A stretch of 64,000 nucleotides of DNA from Paenibacillus fonticola DSM 21315 (GTDB taxonomy: Bacteria; Bacillota; Bacilli; Paenibacillales; Paenibacillaceae): contig NZ_KB907250.1 of NCBI RefSeq assembly GCF_000381905.1, forward strand, positions 153,488 to 217,487, read 5' to 3'. Both the position numbers and the translations under genes were made by a program. Positions 26,629 to 35,774 of the stretch are shown in pieces. Each line of letters opens with the position of its first letter. The first letter of the stretch is position 1. The notes beneath the pieces are model-generated. The model was not told the DNA's origin. It did not search any database and saw nothing but the letters and a program-made list of their open reading frames with translations.

Positions 26629-26820
26629 GCGGGAGTTCCTCCTCTAATTATGACTTTTTAACACTTGACGTTAAGCTGTTCCAAGCGAATTTGAATGATT
26701 AGATGGTGATAAGCAACTATTTTAACGATATCATTTCTCATGGATTATTCCTACAGTAAAAATAATAATCTAACCTTTTTACACTGATTCGAACGTTTCG
26801 CTATTTTCCAGCCTATTCTC

Positions 26821-26850
26821 AACCGCTAATCTGATATTAGCGGTTATTTT
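26821..26850 (+). promoter_or_regulatory. Perfect inverted repeat just upstream of GH127 ribosome site
   Basis: AACCGCTAAT (26821-26830) and ATTAGCGGTT (26836-26845) with a 5-base loop, then ATTTT, 14 bases before the ribosome site. It could be an attenuator-type hairpin in the leader or a protein operator. Confidence 0.55.
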
Positions 26851-26871
26851 GAGGTGAAAGAGGGTTGAAAG

Positions 26872-29166
26872 ATGAAGATGAAGACCATCGTACGGAGCAG
26901 TGCACTGCAGGATTTTCGGCTGGAGCAGGTCGTATTGACTGGGGACTATCATGTTAACGCCTTCGCGAAAGAGCTGCAATATTTGCACAGCTATGACGTA
27001 GATCGGCTGCTGGCCGGCTTCCGCGAGAACCGGGGCTTGCAGCCGAAGGCGCAGAAATATCCAGGCTGGGAAGACACCGAGATTCGCGGCCATACACTGG
27101 GCCATTTCCTGACGGCCTGCTCGCAAGCCTACGAGAATACGAAGAACCCAGCCCTGCAGCAGAAGCTGGAATATATGATGACTGAGCTGGCGGAATGTCA
27201 ATTCGAGAGCGGGTACTTGTCGGCGTTCCCCGAGGGGCTGATCGACAATATCGAGCAGCGGCAGCCCGCTTGGGTTCCCTGGTATACGATGCACAAAATC
27301 ATCGCTGGACTGATCTCTGTATATCGCGCTACCGGTTCAAGGATCGCTTACGATACGGTATTCAAGCTGGGGGACTGGGTGGCCTCGCGAACATCCCGCT
27401 GGACCGATGAGCTTCAGGCTACTGTGCTTGCCGTAGAATATGGGGGCATGAACGATTGCTTATATGATCTCTATAAAATTTCCGGAGAAAAGAGGCATCT
27501 GGACGCGGCCCATAAATTCGACGAGCTTCCGCTATTCGAAGCGATCCAGCAGGGACGGGACATACTGCGGGGCAAGCATGCCAATACGACGATTCCGAAG
27601 TTCCTCGGTGCGTTGAACCGGTATCTCGTTTTGGGCGAAAGCGAGCGCTTCTACCTGGAGGCTGCGCAGAGTTTCTGGGACATGGTGGTGTATCATCACA
27701 GCTACATTACCGGCGGCAATAGCGAAAGCGAGCACTTCGGAGAGCCGGACATTCTGAACAGCAAACGTTCCGATGTTACCTGCGAGACCTGCAACAGCTA
27801 TAACATGCTCAAGCTGACGCGCGAGCTGTTCAAGCTGACAGGCGATGTGAAATACAGCGATTTCTACGAGCGGAATTACGTGAATGCGATTTTGTCCTCG
27901 CAAAATCCAGAGACAGGAATGACGATGTATTTTCAGCCAATGGCGACCGGGTATTTCAAAATATACAGCTCTCCCTTCGAGCATTTCTGGTGCTGCACGG
28001 GCACGGGGATGGAGAGCTTCACGAAGCTGAACGACAGCATTTATTTTCATAGCGGAGACACGCTGTATGTCAATCAATATTTCAGCTCTACGCTAGATTG
28101 GGCTGAGCAAGGGATCAAACTGGTCCAGCATGCGAAACTCCCGGAGTCCGAGGAGGTTTCGTTCGCCTTGGAAATCGAGCATGGACGCAGGAAGCGGCTG
28201 GATTTGCATTTGCGGATTCCGTATTGGGTATCGGGCCAGGTTGAGGTGAAGTTGAATGGAGCTGCGGTGGAGTGGAATTCTGAGCAGCAGTATATTGTCA
28301 TCGACCGGGAGTGGGACCATGGCGACGTGCTGACGTTGACACTGCCCATGAAGGTACTCGTCTCCAGATTGCCGGACAACGAGCATGCTGTCGGCTTCCA
28401 ATACGGTCCTGTCGTATTGAGCGCAGGGCTAGGTATGGAGGATATGACGCAGGCGGCAACCGGGATCATGGTGAGTGTGCCGACCCGTAAAATGCTCGTG
28501 AAGGACTTCATTATTCCTCAGGGGATGACGCCGGAGCAGTGGCTGATCGATCTCGAGCACCATCTGGTAAGGCGGGGCGATGAGCTCGCATTCGAGCTGA
28601 GGAACACGGATGAAGACGAGCGCCTTGTATTTACGCCGCATTACAGGCAGCACCGCGAGCGGTACGGCATCTATTGGAACATCGTGGCAACGGACTCGGA
28701 CGAATTGAAGCAGCATTTGGAGCGGGGACGCCGGGAGCAGTTGATCAAGGAAGCGACCATTGACAGCGTGCAGGTCGGCAACGATCAATACGAGCTGGAG
28801 CATGGGATTAAGGGAGAGGAGACCTTCGGCGGCGCATGGGACGGCCTCAACGGACGGCTGGCGCATGCGGGCGGCTGGTTCAGCTATAAGCTTGGCGTTG
28901 ATCCCGAAGCTGACAATTTGCTCCAGGTTACGTATTTCTCCATCAACCATAACCGGCTCATGAATATTTACGCTAACGGCACGCTGCTGGCCATTGAGAG
29001 AACGCCGCTAGAGCGCAAACGTGAATTTTTCACGAAACAGTATCCGATCCCTTCAGAGCTTCTTCTTCAGGGGCAGCGGGAAATTGAATTCAAGTTCGTG
29101 CCGGAAGGCGACTTAAACGGAATTTACGGCGTGCTTCGGACGATGAGACCGATCGAAGATGAATAG
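26872..29166 (+). CDS. GH127/GH146-type beta-L-arabinofuranosidase (DUF1680), long form
   Basis: 764 residues from ATG 26872 (GAGGG upstream), no signal peptide. The (alpha/alpha)6 catalytic domain shows EIRGHTLGHFLTA, WVPWYTMHKIIAGL and GKHANTTIPKFLGA. The cysteine glycosidase residues are present: CETCNSYNML gives Glu305 and Cys307, and HFWCCTGTGMES gives Cys374-Cys375, the first being the expected nucleophile. After the usual beta-sandwich (LHLRIPYWVSG) there is an extra C-terminal module of about 150 residues (TFGGAWDGLNGRLAHAGGWFSY) absent from the 20953 enzyme; this resembles the C-terminal domain of larger DUF1680 proteins. It removes beta-L-arabinofuranosyl residues, perhaps from a different linkage than the other GH127. 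Divergent AraC at 25771 is the likely regulator. Confidence 0.9.
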   Translation: MKMKTIVRSSALQDFRLEQVVLTGDYHVNAFAKELQYLHSYDVDRLLAGFRENRGLQPKAQKYPGWEDTEIRGHTLGHFLTACSQAYENTKNPALQQKLEYMMTELAECQFESGYLSAFPEGLIDNIEQRQPAWVPWYTMHKIIAGLISVYRATGSRIAYDTVFKLGDWVASRTSRWTDELQATVLAVEYGGMNDCLYDLYKISGEKRHLDAAHKFDELPLFEAIQQGRDILRGKHANTTIPKFLGALNRYLVLGESERFYLEAAQSFWDMVVYHHSYITGGNSESEHFGEPDILNSKRSDVTCETCNSYNMLKLTRELFKLTGDVKYSDFYERNYVNAILSSQNPETGMTMYFQPMATGYFKIYSSPFEHFWCCTGTGMESFTKLNDSIYFHSGDTLYVNQYFSSTLDWAEQGIKLVQHAKLPESEEVSFALEIEHGRRKRLDLHLRIPYWVSGQVEVKLNGAAVEWNSEQQYIVIDREWDHGDVLTLTLPMKVLVSRLPDNEHAVGFQYGPVVLSAGLGMEDMTQAATGIMVSVPTRKMLVKDFIIPQGMTPEQWLIDLEHHLVRRGDELAFELRNTDEDERLVFTPHYRQHRERYGIYWNIVATDSDELKQHLERGRREQLIKEATIDSVQVGNDQYELEHGIKGEETFGGAWDGLNGRLAHAGGWFSYKLGVDPEADNLLQVTYFSINHNRLMNIYANGTLLAIERTPLERKREFFTKQYPIPSELLLQGQREIEFKFVPEGDLNGIYGVLRTMRPIEDE

Positions 29167-29175
29167 TTAAGTTTT

Positions 29176-29224
29176 AAGCGATTTTAGGGAGCAGAGGTCA
29201 GCTCGGCCCTAGAATCGCTTTTTT
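29176..29224 (+). terminator. Intrinsic terminator after GH127 gene
   Basis: AAGCGATTTTAGGG (29176-29189) pairs with CCCTAGAATCGCTT (29207-29220), followed by TTTTTT. Confidence 0.9.
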
Positions 29225-29260
29225 ATTTGGTGAGAAGGGGATTAAACGGAGAGTGACATT

Positions 29261-29345
29261 CCAATCAAGCTAGGTTATATCGCCCCAATCAAGCAAGCTG
29301 TGGTAAATCGATCCAATTAAGCTGCGTTAAAATAAACCCGGTTTA
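29261..29345 (+). repeat. Three degenerate tandem units of about 27-30 bp
   Basis: Each unit begins with CCAATCAAGC or CCAATTAAGC and continues with a GGTTA/GGTAA/GTTAA...ATCG-like segment. No gene is seen in 29167-29993; this and the entries around it describe the gap. Confidence 0.5.
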
Positions 29346-29508
29346 AGTAGGGGACAGCTAGCCATTTATTCACGGGAAGAACTGTTTATATATGCACATA
29401 TGCACAGGGCGAGCTGGTTCACGGGGAAATGAGTCAGTAGCATTTGGGGAATAGTAGCTGCTGAGTAAATTAGCTGTATTTGCTGTATTAAATTAGGTAA
29501 GTCTGACG

Positions 29509-29654
29509 CTGGATGTACAATTAACTGGATTTCTTACAGTAGAATCAAAATTATTGGCTGGGGAGGCGAAAATGCTATGTTTTAAATGCATGACATCCAG
29601 TAATTTCTTCAAATCAACTGCATTGATCATAAATAGATGCATGAGATCCAGTTA
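29509..29654. repeat. Dispersed CTGGAT/ATCCAG words in both orientations
   Basis: CTGGATGT (29509-29516) and ACTGGAT (29524-29530) face CATCCAGT (29594-29601) and GATCCAGTTA (29645-29654). The pattern looks like a decayed intergenic repeat rather than a gene. Confidence 0.4.
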
Positions 29655-29763
29655 GGGGTTAGGTGGTTACCGCGTGAGCAAGCGCCTAAAAATAATATCG
29701 TTCAACTCAACCTTCATAAATTTGTCCAGTAAGGGATGGATGGGTTAGCAGTATGTTCATTTA

Positions 29764-29790
29764 CAAGCATCGATTGATGCTTGCTTTTTT
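29764..29790 (+). terminator. Orphan terminator-like hairpin
   Basis: CAAGCATCGA / TTGATGCTTG (29764-29783) followed by C and six T, with no recognisable gene ending just upstream. Confidence 0.7.
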
Positions 29791-29900
29791 ATCGGTAAAT
29801 TTATCGTTAAATAATGTGCTAGAAGCATGCTGCAGATATCAGATGAATTACATTGGATCGAAAATGGGGCAGCTGACCTGTCTGCAGATTTTAGCATACG

Positions 29901-29937
29901 CAACCGGTTGACGAATGAATCAGAACATGCCTATAAT
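29901..29937 (+). promoter_or_regulatory. GH51 promoter with palindrome over the -35
   Basis: TTGACG (29908-29913) and TATAAT (29932-29937) with an 18-bp spacer. The perfect palindrome CAACCGGTTG (29901-29910) overlaps the -35 and may be an operator. A second possible promoter, TTGTGT (29940) / TATAAT (29963) with 17 bp, lies just downstream. Confidence 0.65.
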
Positions 29938-29993
29938 GTTTGTGTAAGTATTAATTGATTAATATAATTATTAACTGAAAGGCGGTTGTTTTC

Positions 29994-31490
29994 ATGGCAA
30001 ACCGGGCAATTCTTAACGTCGACCTCCGTAGAGGCACTATTAACCGCAATATTTATGGTCATTTCTCCGAGCATTTGGGTCGCTGCATTTACGAAGGGAT
30101 TTGGGTCGGCGAGGATTCCCCGATTCCGAATACGAACGGAATTAGAAACGATGTCGTGCAAGCGCTAAAGCAGATTAACATTCCCGTGCTCCGCTGGCCG
30201 GGCGGCTGTTTTGCCGATGAATATCATTGGAAGGATGGAATCGGCCCGCGGGAAGAACGCAAAAGAATGATCAATACGCACTGGGGCGGTGTGGTTGAGA
30301 ATAACCATTTCGGCACGCATGAGTTCATGATGCTGTGCGATATGCTCGGATGTGAGCCTTATATCAATGGAAATGTGGGTAGCGGTACTGTCCAGGAGAT
30401 GTCCGAATGGGTGGAGTATTTGACCTTTGGCGGAGTGTCTCCGATGTCCGAGCTGCGTCAGGCCAACGGACAACAGGAGCCTTGGAAGGTAACCTACTTC
30501 GGCGTCGGCAACGAGAACTGGGGCTGCGGCGGAAACATGCGCCCTGAATACTATGCGGATCTATATCGCCGTTACCAGACGTACGTGCGTAACTATGACG
30601 ATAATAAAATCCATCGTATCGCCTGCGGGCCAAACGTAGACGATTATAACTGGATGGAAGTTCTGATGCGGGAAGCTTCCCGGTTCATGGACTCTATAAC
30701 ATTGCACTATTATACGGTTCCAGGCGACACATGGGAGGATAAAGGACCAGCTACTGGCTTTGAGACGAGCGAGTGGTTCACGACACTGGAGAAGGCGCTG
30801 CGGATGGATGAACTCATTACGAAGCATAGCGTCATTATGGATAAATACGATCCTGAGAAGCGCGTAGGCCTGATCGTCGATGAATGGGGAACCTGGTACA
30901 ACGTTGAGCCGGGCACGAATCCTGGTTTCCTGTATCAGCAAAATTCGATTCGCGATGCATTGGTCGCCGGTCTGACGTTCAATATTTTCCACAAACATAA
31001 CGAACGGGTTCGCATGGCGAATATCGCTCAGACGGTGAATGTGCTCCAATCCGTCATTTTGACCGAAGGGGAAAAAATGGTGCTTACACCTACATATCAT
31101 GTGTTTGATATGTTCAAGGTTCACCAGGATGCCGAACGGATCGATCTGGAGGTGGACGGCGGAACGTACAGCTACAACGGACGGGAGATTCCGGCCGTGA
31201 CCGGCTCGGCTTCAATCAATGCCGACGGAGTGGTTCATATCAGCCTCTGTAACACGAACCATGCCGAGAAGGCGGTTGTTCCGGTAGATGTACGCGGCTG
31301 GGGCGGGCAATCCTTTGAGGTAACGGGAACGGTACTGGCGGGGGATACGATTGACGCTCACAATACGTTCGATGCCCCGGATACGGTAGCACCGCAGGCA
31401 TTCCATAGCTTTACGGTTGAGGGCGGAGTGGTGACAGCCGAGCTGCCTCCGATGTCCGTTGCCGTGCTGGCATTGACTCCTAAGGCTTAA
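29994..31490 (+). CDS. abfA: Alpha-L-arabinofuranosidase, GH51
   Basis: 498 residues, cytoplasmic, start ATG 29994 after AAAGGCGG. Family signatures: [17 protein letters not shown] at the N-terminus, [26 protein letters not shown] with acid/base Glu174 and [14 protein letters not shown] with nucleophile Glu297. These positions nearly coincide with Glu175 and Glu294 of the Geobacillus stearothermophilus enzyme. TIM barrel to about residue 380, then a beta-sandwich ([19 protein letters not shown]). It hydrolyses terminal alpha-L-arabinofuranosyl groups from arabinan and arabinoxylan oligosaccharides imported by the surrounding transporters. A small Cys-rich gene follows after five bases. Confidence 0.96.
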   Translation: MANRAILNVDLRRGTINRNIYGHFSEHLGRCIYEGIWVGEDSPIPNTNGIRNDVVQALKQINIPVLRWPGGCFADEYHWKDGIGPREERKRMINTHWGGVVENNHFGTHEFMMLCDMLGCEPYINGNVGSGTVQEMSEWVEYLTFGGVSPMSELRQANGQQEPWKVTYFGVGNENWGCGGNMRPEYYADLYRRYQTYVRNYDDNKIHRIACGPNVDDYNWMEVLMREASRFMDSITLHYYTVPGDTWEDKGPATGFETSEWFTTLEKALRMDELITKHSVIMDKYDPEKRVGLIVDEWGTWYNVEPGTNPGFLYQQNSIRDALVAGLTFNIFHKHNERVRMANIAQTVNVLQSVILTEGEKMVLTPTYHVFDMFKVHQDAERIDLEVDGGTYSYNGREIPAVTGSASINADGVVHISLCNTNHAEKAVVPVDVRGWGGQSFEVTGTVLAGDTIDAHNTFDAPDTVAPQAFHSFTVEGGVVTAELPPMSVAVLALTPKA

Positions 31491-31495
31491 GTGAT

Positions 31496-31783
31496 ATGGC
31501 GACGTCATCCTGTAAAGGCTGCCGGGAGGAGTATAAGGTAACGGAGGAGCAAATTAGTCGCATTCTGGCCTCTTCCGCTTTTGCACCAGAACACTGCGTT
31601 CCAGATGAAATTTATGAGCAGCGGCTGGAGCTGTGCCGCTCCTGCCCCAAGCTGCAGGATGGAACGACCTGCCTCGTCTGCGGCTGCATCATTCCCGTTG
31701 TGGCCAAGCTGAAGGAGCGGGAATGCGCCTTGCCGGGTCAAAGCCGATGGGGAGCTTATCGTGAGGGAACGGCGTTAAGTTAA
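31496..31783 (+). CDS. Small Cys-rich protein, DUF6171-like
   Basis: 95 residues starting five bases after the GH51 stop. Cysteines are arranged as CKGC near the N-terminus, then RLELCRSCPKLQDGTTCLVCGC and a final REC. This four-Cys knuckle pattern suggests a structural zinc site and fits the DUF6171 family as I remember it. No enzymatic motif is seen. No clear ribosome site lies in the five-base gap, so translation probably depends on coupling to the arabinofuranosidase gene. Function unknown. A terminator follows at 31842. Confidence 0.8.
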   Translation: MATSSCKGCREEYKVTEEQISRILASSAFAPEHCVPDEIYEQRLELCRSCPKLQDGTTCLVCGCIIPVVAKLKERECALPGQSRWGAYREGTALS

Positions 31784-31841
31784 TAAATCAGCCTGTTATA
31801 TGACGACTCTAGGTAAGTGTGCTTTTTAGAACAAAATATGG

Positions 31842-31872
31842 AAATCCCCGATCTCATGATCGGGGATTTTTT
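31842..31872 (+). terminator. Intrinsic terminator
   Basis: AAATCCCCGATC (31842-31853) and GATCGGGGATTT (31858-31869) with a 4-base loop and following T-run. Also usable by the minus-strand gene ending at 31924. Confidence 0.93.
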
Positions 31873-31923
31873 CTAATACTTTGATAGCTGTTAAAAAGCA
31901 AGCTTATGAATACAATCCAGACA

Positions 31924-32826
31924 TCAGCGATAGTACAGCTCAAAGATCAGATGCTCGTTATAATTGCCGAAGCCCTTGCCGAAAAGGGTCAAACCACCAA
32001 CATGTTCGGCATCATCCTCGACGGACAGTTTGAACGTCCATTGCTTATGATGGATATGAACATCGGCTAATGTAACATCGGATATTTTCAATCCATCCAT
32101 GTATGTTCCTTCATGCGTAATGCGCAGCTTCTTAAGCAGTCCATATTGGTTGGTCTGATGATGCCACCAGCCAGGCGTATATTTGCCTCTGCTGTCTCCA
32201 TAATCGCCCGGGCTTGTCCAATATCCCAGCTGGACTCCGTTCAGGTTGAACGTAATATCGGATGGCCAATTATTGTTCGTGCTTGGGGCTTCAGAAGCGA
32301 TTTCCATCGTAATGACAAGCTCTTCGGGCTGCTGACTAGACAATAAGAAGTTGGGGATTTTATATTCGATGAAGCCTTTGCCGAACCACAGAATGCCCGC
32401 ATTAATCCGTTCTTGATCCCAGAAATGCCTTGGATCGTCAAAGCTTCCGATGATATGGTCGACCGTAGCGAGACCGCATGTCGGTTCAATTATGAAGTCG
32501 GAGTAATGGCCGACAGGGATTTCGGTGCGGTGGCATTTGTATTCTTTGTCCTCCATGCGGGGAATGACTATTTCGATGCTGTCGACGGCGAGTGAGCATA
32601 TTTTTTGCAATCCGTTTCTTCCCGGGGCCATTACGCTGGCAATGAGGCCTGCGGCTTCTAGTTTGCGGACGTGCATCGTCATAATGGCACTGCTTAACTG
32701 CAGCGCTTCTGCAAGTTCTTTTATGTTCATCGGCCGCTCGGCCAGCAGGGTCATGACATTCAGCCGGACAGCACTGGACAGTGCTTCATATACAGGCAGC
32801 GATTGCTCTGTAAGATTTAGTTTCAT
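31924..32826 (-). CDS. ArsR-type transcriptional regulator with large C-terminal domain
   Basis: 300 residues. Residues 1-90 are an ArsR winged HTH (AVRLNVMTLLAERPMNIKEL, SSAIMTMHVRKLEAAGL). The remaining 200 residues are unlike standard ArsR proteins (about 100 aa). They contain aromatic-rich beta segments (FGKGFIEYKIPNFLL, FNLNGVQLGYWTSPGDYGD, PGWWHHQTNQYGLL), which suggest a ligand-binding beta-sandwich, possibly for a glycan. No metal-binding Cys motif (ELCVCDL) is present, so it is not a classic arsenic or metal sensor. Convergent with the GH51 pair and upstream of AraC and GH4 genes, it probably senses a sugar. GGTGGAGG precedes the start. Confidence 0.85.
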   Translation of the reverse strand: MKLNLTEQSLPVYEALSSAVRLNVMTLLAERPMNIKELAEALQLSSAIMTMHVRKLEAAGLIASVMAPGRNGLQKICSLAVDSIEIVIPRMEDKEYKCHRTEIPVGHYSDFIIEPTCGLATVDHIIGSFDDPRHFWDQERINAGILWFGKGFIEYKIPNFLLSSQQPEELVITMEIASEAPSTNNNWPSDITFNLNGVQLGYWTSPGDYGDSRGKYTPGWWHHQTNQYGLLKKLRITHEGTYMDGLKISDVTLADVHIHHKQWTFKLSVEDDAEHVGGLTLFGKGFGNYNEHLIFELYYR

Positions 32827-33178
32827 TCAAATTAAGCCTCCACCTTATTTTATTTATACTAATGTTATGCGATTAATGAATTTATTATTTAAACACGCTA
32901 TATTTATTGTAGTTGATGCTGCTCAATTTGGAAAGCCTGCCTAGACGCTGTTCTTCCACTGAATTTTTTTCGCCAATATTACCTTGCGAAAGTGCCTGTG
33001 GCAGCCAGGTTCAAGATGGGACTCGCCGAGCATAAAAATTTTCGTTCCGGTATATGACTGTGGAGGAGCATGAAGGGGCGGCCATTGCCGGGAAGAATAG
33101 TCCATCGGGTATTCCAGCAGCCCGTGCAGGGGCGCATGAATGCAGGAATGCTGCCGAAAGGCTTTGAATTGCAATATA
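32827..33178. other. Intergenic stretch without a credible gene
   Basis: I find no gene here. A short minus-strand open frame runs into the end of the AraC gene but has no ribosome site and no recognisable motif. Confidence 0.6.
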
Positions 33179-33216
33179 GCTGTCAGAGGACATGTATGTC
33201 CTCTGACAGCTTTTTT
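33179..33216 (+). terminator. Long perfect hairpin with T-run
   Basis: GCTGTCAGAGGACAT and ATGTCCTCTGACAGC form a perfect 15-bp stem with a 2-base loop, followed by six T on the plus strand. It directly abuts the stop of the minus-strand AraC gene, for which it can also act, although the T-run favours plus-strand termination. Confidence 0.85.
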
Positions 33217-34066
33217 AATCAAATTTGGAGGGGGGAACGTTATAGTATTTTTTAAAAGCCTTCGAAAACGTAAAAGGATCGGGGTAGCCAAGAAGGCTGG
33301 CGATTTCCTGAATCGTATATTTCTTTAAGTTCAGGTAATCTCTCGCCCGGTTCATCTTAACCTGGTAAATATATTGTCCCGGAGTAATGCCCAATGTCTT
33401 TTTAAAATAAGTGATGAAGTATTTCTCGGATATGCCGACAAGCTGGGCGAGCTCACTCATTTTAATCGATTTGTGCAGGTGGTTGTGAATATAACCGAAT
33501 ACCGGCTGCAGCACGTCCAGATTCCGCTCGGTTGTTCGTGGCCTTCTCCCGCTCAAAAATGTGCCGGTATACCGGTCTTGTCCATAGAGCTCAATGATTT
33601 TGGCGATGACAGCCGTTAGACAAGCTTTTAAATATAGACGGTTCCCTGGCAAGCTGCTTAACTGATTCGATTGCGTAAAGGCTTTGCCAAACAGGATGGT
33701 TTCCTCCCGAATCAGCTCTTCCGGTATAATTCCCGAGAGTGGAAAATCGCTCAGAATTCGCTGCTGCTTGCCGATTTCGAAGTCGAAATGCACGTAAATA
33801 AACTGACAGCCCTGATCGGTAGTAGAAGCCATATAAGGAATTCCTGGATAAAAAAAGACCACATCTCCCGGCCTGGCCTGATGTTCGATTCCATCGATTC
33901 GAATCGTAACGATTCCGGATTGTATGAACCAAAGATCGTAGTCGATGTGCGCCTTATGCTCGACCCACTTCCCGTCATGGGCAAGCTCAAAAACAGACTT
34001 CATTCGCAGCGAGATCAATTCCGATAACTCATTGAGAATTCCCATGTCCTTCATTTTCGTATTCAT
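33215..34066 (-). CDS. AraC-family transcriptional regulator
   Basis: 283 residues from ATG 34066, with GAGGG eight bases upstream; an in-frame ATG at 34090 lacks one. N-terminal cupin (WFIQSGIVTIRIDGIEHQAR, PGDVVFFYPGIPYMAST). The C-terminal AraC domain carries GISEKYFITYFKKTLGITP and IASLLGYPDPFTFSKAFKK. Divergent from the GH4 gene across 166 bp; that promoter has TATAAT at 34197-34202 without a good -35, as expected for activator dependence. Likely activates the GH4-GH88 pair in response to a uronide. Confidence 0.93.
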   Translation of the reverse strand: MNTKMKDMGILNELSELISLRMKSVFELAHDGKWVEHKAHIDYDLWFIQSGIVTIRIDGIEHQARPGDVVFFYPGIPYMASTTDQGCQFIYVHFDFEIGKQQRILSDFPLSGIIPEELIREETILFGKAFTQSNQLSSLPGNRLYLKACLTAVIAKIIELYGQDRYTGTFLSGRRPRTTERNLDVLQPVFGYIHNHLHKSIKMSELAQLVGISEKYFITYFKKTLGITPGQYIYQVKMNRARDYLNLKKYTIQEIASLLGYPDPFTFSKAFKKYYNVPPSKFD

Positions 34067-34232
34067 TGTCATCCCTCTACCGTAAGACATATTCCAAATA
34101 ATCTTAGTATACCATTGAAGTTGATGATACTATAACATCGTACTATTTGACATGAACGTAAAACTATCTCATATTCTACTCTTGGAATCAGTCTCCTATA
34201 ATGGGGTCATCACCCATTAGGAGGGCTTGATC

Positions 34233-35621
34233 ATGACAGATTCGAAAATGCCGCAACCGAAAGTTGTTGTCATCGGGGCGGGAAGTTTATTTTTTGGCCG
34301 CCAATCGATTTGGCAAATGGTCGACTCTAAATATTTGAATCAAGGGACACTTGCTTTGGTGGATACGGACGAAGAAAAGCTGTCCAAGATGGTGAGGCTT
34401 GCTGAAATGGTTGCCAAGGAGAACCATGTGCCCCTTAAAGTGGAGGGCTCGACGAATTGGAGAGAGGTACTGAAGGGTGCTGATTTCGTCGTCCTCAGCT
34501 TTGCTGAAGATACTGTAAAATATCGCGGTATCGATTGCCAGGTAGCTTTAAAATACGGAATTCGCATGTGCTCCGGGGATACGATCGGCCCAGGCGGGAT
34601 TTTCAGGGCCATGAGAGAGCTGCCGGTCATTATGGAATGCGCTAAAGACATCGAGGAGCTTTGTCCCGATGCGTGGGTCATTAATTATATCAATCCGTCT
34701 GCCGTCCATGGCATCGCTTTAAGCCGATATGCGCCGCAGCTGAAAACCTTCGCCCTTTGCGATAGCCACCACATGCCGCATAAGAAAGCTTATTATGCCA
34801 TTCGGGCAGGCATCATTGAGGATATTAGTGAGTTCAATGAGGAAATCGATCGGAAATTTGATTTCCGCATAGCTGGCGTCAATCATTTCACCTGGCTGCT
34901 TAAGGCCGAGTATGATGGGAAGGATGTCATGCCCCAGGTAGCTGAGTCGATGAGAATATCGGCGGGAACGGAAAACGATGGCGGGGATACAGGCGCAAAG
35001 GCGCTTTATAACGATGCCATCACCTATGAGCTCTATCACATTTTCGGATATATTCCGACATGTACGGCCCACACGAAAGAATACGTTCGCTATTGGCAGG
35101 GACTCGGCAAGTCAAAGGACGTCATTCCTCCTTTATCGATCTGGGAAACGGAAGATCGGTATCAACGCCATGAGGAGATGTGGGAGCAAGTGGATGACTT
35201 CCTTTCCTGCAAACGTCCTACTGCGGACTACATGAAATCATTCGGGCCCGACCACGCCACGGATATTATCGAAAATATGGTGGGTAACTTGGGCAAGCGG
35301 TTTTTTATTAATACGCTCAATAACGGGGCTGTAACGAACATGAATGACGACGCTTTCCTTGAATTGCTATGCGAAGTGAATATGGACGGAATCAAACCCC
35401 TTCACGTGGGTGAGATGCCGCGGGGAATCCGGGGCATGCAGGAGCTCGTGCTGGATACGCACGAACTGACTGCAGAGGCTGTTGTGGAACGAAGCTTCAC
35501 GAAATTGAGAAGAGCGATGCTGACTGATCCGCTGACAAATTCCATACACGATACGGATTTGATGATAAAAGAACTGCTGGAGTTGGAGAGAGAGATTATC
35601 CCGGGATATTGGTACGAGTAA
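34233..35621 (+). CDS. GH4 family NAD-dependent glycosidase, alpha-galacturonidase (LplD)-like
   Basis: 462 residues from ATG 34233 with AGGAGGG seven bases upstream. N-terminal Rossmann fold VVVIGAGSLFFGRQS binds NAD. GH4 motifs follow: CSGDTIGPGGIFRAMRELP, INYINPSAVHG and GVNHFTW, supplying the Mn ligands (Cys and His). GH4 enzymes oxidise C3 then eliminate, so they need NAD and Mn. Length and the GVNHFTWLLKAEYDG stretch resemble Bacillus subtilis LplD, an alpha-galacturonidase, more than phospho-glucosidases of the family. Next to a GH88 unsaturated uronyl hydrolase this fits release of galacturonate inside the cell. Alpha-galactosidase activity (MelA-type) cannot be excluded. Confidence 0.87.
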   Translation: MTDSKMPQPKVVVIGAGSLFFGRQSIWQMVDSKYLNQGTLALVDTDEEKLSKMVRLAEMVAKENHVPLKVEGSTNWREVLKGADFVVLSFAEDTVKYRGIDCQVALKYGIRMCSGDTIGPGGIFRAMRELPVIMECAKDIEELCPDAWVINYINPSAVHGIALSRYAPQLKTFALCDSHHMPHKKAYYAIRAGIIEDISEFNEEIDRKFDFRIAGVNHFTWLLKAEYDGKDVMPQVAESMRISAGTENDGGDTGAKALYNDAITYELYHIFGYIPTCTAHTKEYVRYWQGLGKSKDVIPPLSIWETEDRYQRHEEMWEQVDDFLSCKRPTADYMKSFGPDHATDIIENMVGNLGKRFFINTLNNGAVTNMNDDAFLELLCEVNMDGIKPLHVGEMPRGIRGMQELVLDTHELTAEAVVERSFTKLRRAMLTDPLTNSIHDTDLMIKELLELEREIIPGYWYE

Positions 35622-35774
35622 TTAGAGTAACGTGGGATGTTCCTAAAATACCTGCATAAGCGGCTTAAAAAACTTCATTCAATTCCTGAAGCCGCGATGG
35701 TACGCTTGGAACAAGTTGTTGAAAAACGGATACCGTTTAGAAACGATTCCATGACGAAAGGCAGGAACAATCCC

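Noticed and set aside
32941-33291. Minus-strand open frame of 116 codons
   Set aside because: Overlaps the end of the AraC gene on the same strand, spans the long terminator hairpin and has no ribosome site.
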